Positions 5,673-6,592 of a stretch of 6,592 nucleotides of DNA are shown piece by piece. Numbering within the stretch: position 1 is the stretch's first letter; each line of letters begins with the position of its first letter. Location of the stretch: assembly GCA_029554925.1 (NCBI GenBank), contig JAKPUV010000429.1, positions 1 through 6,592 of the forward strand, written 5' to 3'. A program made the position numbers and the translations under genes. The notes under the pieces are model-generated. The model was not told the DNA's origin and ran no database searches. It was given only the letters and a program-made list of their open reading frames with translations. Source of the stretch: Candidatus Hydrogenedentota bacterium (lineage in GTDB: Bacteria; Hydrogenedentota; Hydrogenedentia; Hydrogenedentales; CAITNO01).

Positions 5673-6359
5673 TCAGAGGCGCGTTTCGATCCAGTGGTGC
5701 AGGAGCGGGTAGGACACCGCGTGGATGAGCGTCAGCGGCAGGATGGTGCGGTGCCTCAGGAAGTAGGCCGCCGCGAAGAAGCCCGCGGGGAAGGTGAGGA
5801 CCATCTGCACGGGGATGAGGGTGCCCGGGATGCGCGCGGGGGTCCAGAAGTGGGCCAGGCTGAAGGCCAGCCCGACGGCCAGCGGCAGCCGCCACGCCCC
5901 CCGGAACACCGGCAGGGCGGACAGCGACACGAGGCCGACGGAGCACAGGGCGAACTGCTGCGGAAAGGCCCCAGGGATGTACTCCACCATCTCGGTGGCA
6001 TAGTGCGGAGGGAAGTCCAGCCCGCCGCCCGCTCGGAGGCCCAGCCCGGCGAGCGCGGCCACGGCCACCACCAGCAGGACGAACCCGGAAACCAGCGCCC
6101 CCGGCGTCAGCGGCGTGGTCAGGCCCCAGGCGTCCAGTTTCTCCGGGGCGCGGCGCGCCCGCGCGAGGATGTATCCCAGGACCAGCAGAGAGGCCGCCTC
6201 ATTGGTCAGGGTCAGGCCGATGTGCAGCGCGGGAAAGAACCGCTGCGCCGCCTTGAGCGCGACGAAGACCGCCCCCAGCAGCACGGCGAACCCCACGTCC
6301 AGCCGGTCAATCCGCGGGGCCTCCGCGCCGGACGGCCGGTCCTGGCCCGGCCCTGTCAT
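5673..6359 (-). CDS. CPBP (CAAX protease-like) membrane protein with Gln-Gln in place of Glu-Glu
   Basis: 228 residues with about six or seven hydrophobic segments from residue 21 onward. The C-terminal half shows the spacing of the CPBP intramembrane protease fold (Abi/Rce1 type): FPQQFALC at 132-139 where the EExxxR motif is expected, FSLAH at 166-170 (FxxxH), and LIHAVSY at 211-217 (HxxxD/N-like). The distances from Q134 to His170 (36) and from His170 to His213 (43) fit the family. The two catalytic glutamates are Gln134 and Gln135, and the Arg position is Cys139. Normal protease chemistry is therefore doubtful, and the protein may be a non-proteolytic relative. The ATG at 6359 overlaps the stop of the upstream gene (ATGA) with no ribosome site, so translation is probably coupled. 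The first 20 residues are polar and cytoplasmic. The family call is moderately sure. Confidence 0.72.
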   Translation of the reverse strand: MTGPGQDRPSGAEAPRIDRLDVGFAVLLGAVFVALKAAQRFFPALHIGLTLTNEAASLLVLGYILARARRAPEKLDAWGLTTPLTPGALVSGFVLLVVAVAALAGLGLRAGGGLDFPPHYATEMVEYIPGAFPQQFALCSVGLVSLSALPVFRGAWRLPLAVGLAFSLAHFWTPARIPGTLIPVQMVLTFPAGFFAAAYFLRHRTILPLTLIHAVSYPLLHHWIETRL

Positions 6360-6592
6360 TCGGAGCAGCAGAGGCGGCCGGTGAACGCGCCGCCGCCGTC
6401 CGCGTTGGCGACGGCCTTCACAAGCCACGCGATGGTCTCGCCGAGGTCCTTCATGTTGTTGAGGCCCTCGGCGTCGTTGGCGGCCTCGCCCTTCTCCAGG
6501 CCGAAGCCCATGTTCCAGTAGGTGGACCCCGGCACGATCATGCGGGTCATGAGGAACATGTGGTTGATGGCGTCCTGCACGCCGCCCGCGCC
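6356..6592 (-). CDS. C-terminal part of a flavodoxin-fold NADPH-dependent FMN reductase-type protein (runs off the right edge)
   Basis: The last 78 residues of a gene that begins outside the window; the frame is open to the edge, with a complete codon there. GAGG at the visible start resembles the flavin-binding loop GAGG(G/A) of the NADPH-dependent FMN reductase/flavodoxin superfamily. MIVPGSTYWNMGFGL follows, then a short acidic segment, then EGLNNMKDLGETIAWL, the usual C-terminal helix of this group. Such proteins bind FMN and carry out NAD(P)H-linked reductions (quinone, iron-sulfur or flavin reduction); the substrate is unknown. GTG at 6580 is an internal valine, because the family needs a preceding beta-strand and flavin loop. 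It ends CCSE and overlaps the CPBP start by ATGA, indicating a shared transcript. The family assignment rests on a fragment only. Confidence 0.7.
   Translation of the reverse strand, partial: GAGGVQDAINHMFLMTRMIVPGSTYWNMGFGLEKGEAANDAEGLNNMKDLGETIAWLVKAVANADGGGAFTGRLCCSE

Overview
The window is GC-rich bacterial chromosome of ordinary gene density. It has no phage, transposon, CRISPR or RNA-gene signature that I can see. Third codon positions are strongly G/C and starts are ATG or GTG, with short Shine-Dalgarno (SD) sites. The Tat-exported Gfo/Idh/MocA oxidoreductase is of a kind abundant in Planctomycetes, Lentisphaerae, Verrucomicrobia and 'Candidatus Hydrogenedentes'. I would place the source loosely among those environmental lineages, but this is an inference from gene flavour, not a proven assignment.

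Layout. (1) 1-99, minus: the first 33 codons of a membrane-anchored protein that leaves the window. (2) 214-1243, minus: an SGNH/GDSL hydrolase with an N-terminal membrane anchor, split by a one-base frameshift in a run of seven C (minus strand). All four SGNH catalytic blocks are present, but the Asp/His block lies in the second frame. (3) 1244-1563: a non-coding stretch with the hydrolase promoter and two GC palindromes. (4) 1564-2703, minus: a membrane-anchored protein with two phospholipase D HKD domains. (5) 2819-3580, plus: SurE 5'/3'-nucleotidase, divergent from the PLD gene. (6) 3690-5024, plus: Tat-exported Gfo/Idh/MocA family protein. (7) 5203-5661, plus: a small excisionase-type helix-turn-helix protein with a disordered tail ending in QPLLF, which resembles a beta-clamp-binding peptide. 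(8) 5673-6359, minus: a CPBP (CAAX protease-like) membrane protein in which the catalytic Glu-Glu pair reads Gln-Gln. It overlaps by ATGA with (9) 6356-6592, minus: the C-terminal end of a flavodoxin-fold NADPH-dependent FMN reductase-type protein that enters from the right edge.

The genes do not form an obvious single pathway. The only clear operon-like pair is the FMN reductase-type gene plus the CPBP gene. Several proteins (left-edge fragment, SGNH hydrolase, PLD protein, Gfo/Idh/MocA, CPBP) act in or beyond the membrane, so envelope biology is a common theme, but no shared function can be shown. I found no convincing new multi-gene system. The items most worth a second look are the frameshifted hydrolase, the HTH protein with its C-terminal clamp-like peptide, and the QQ variant of the CPBP fold.
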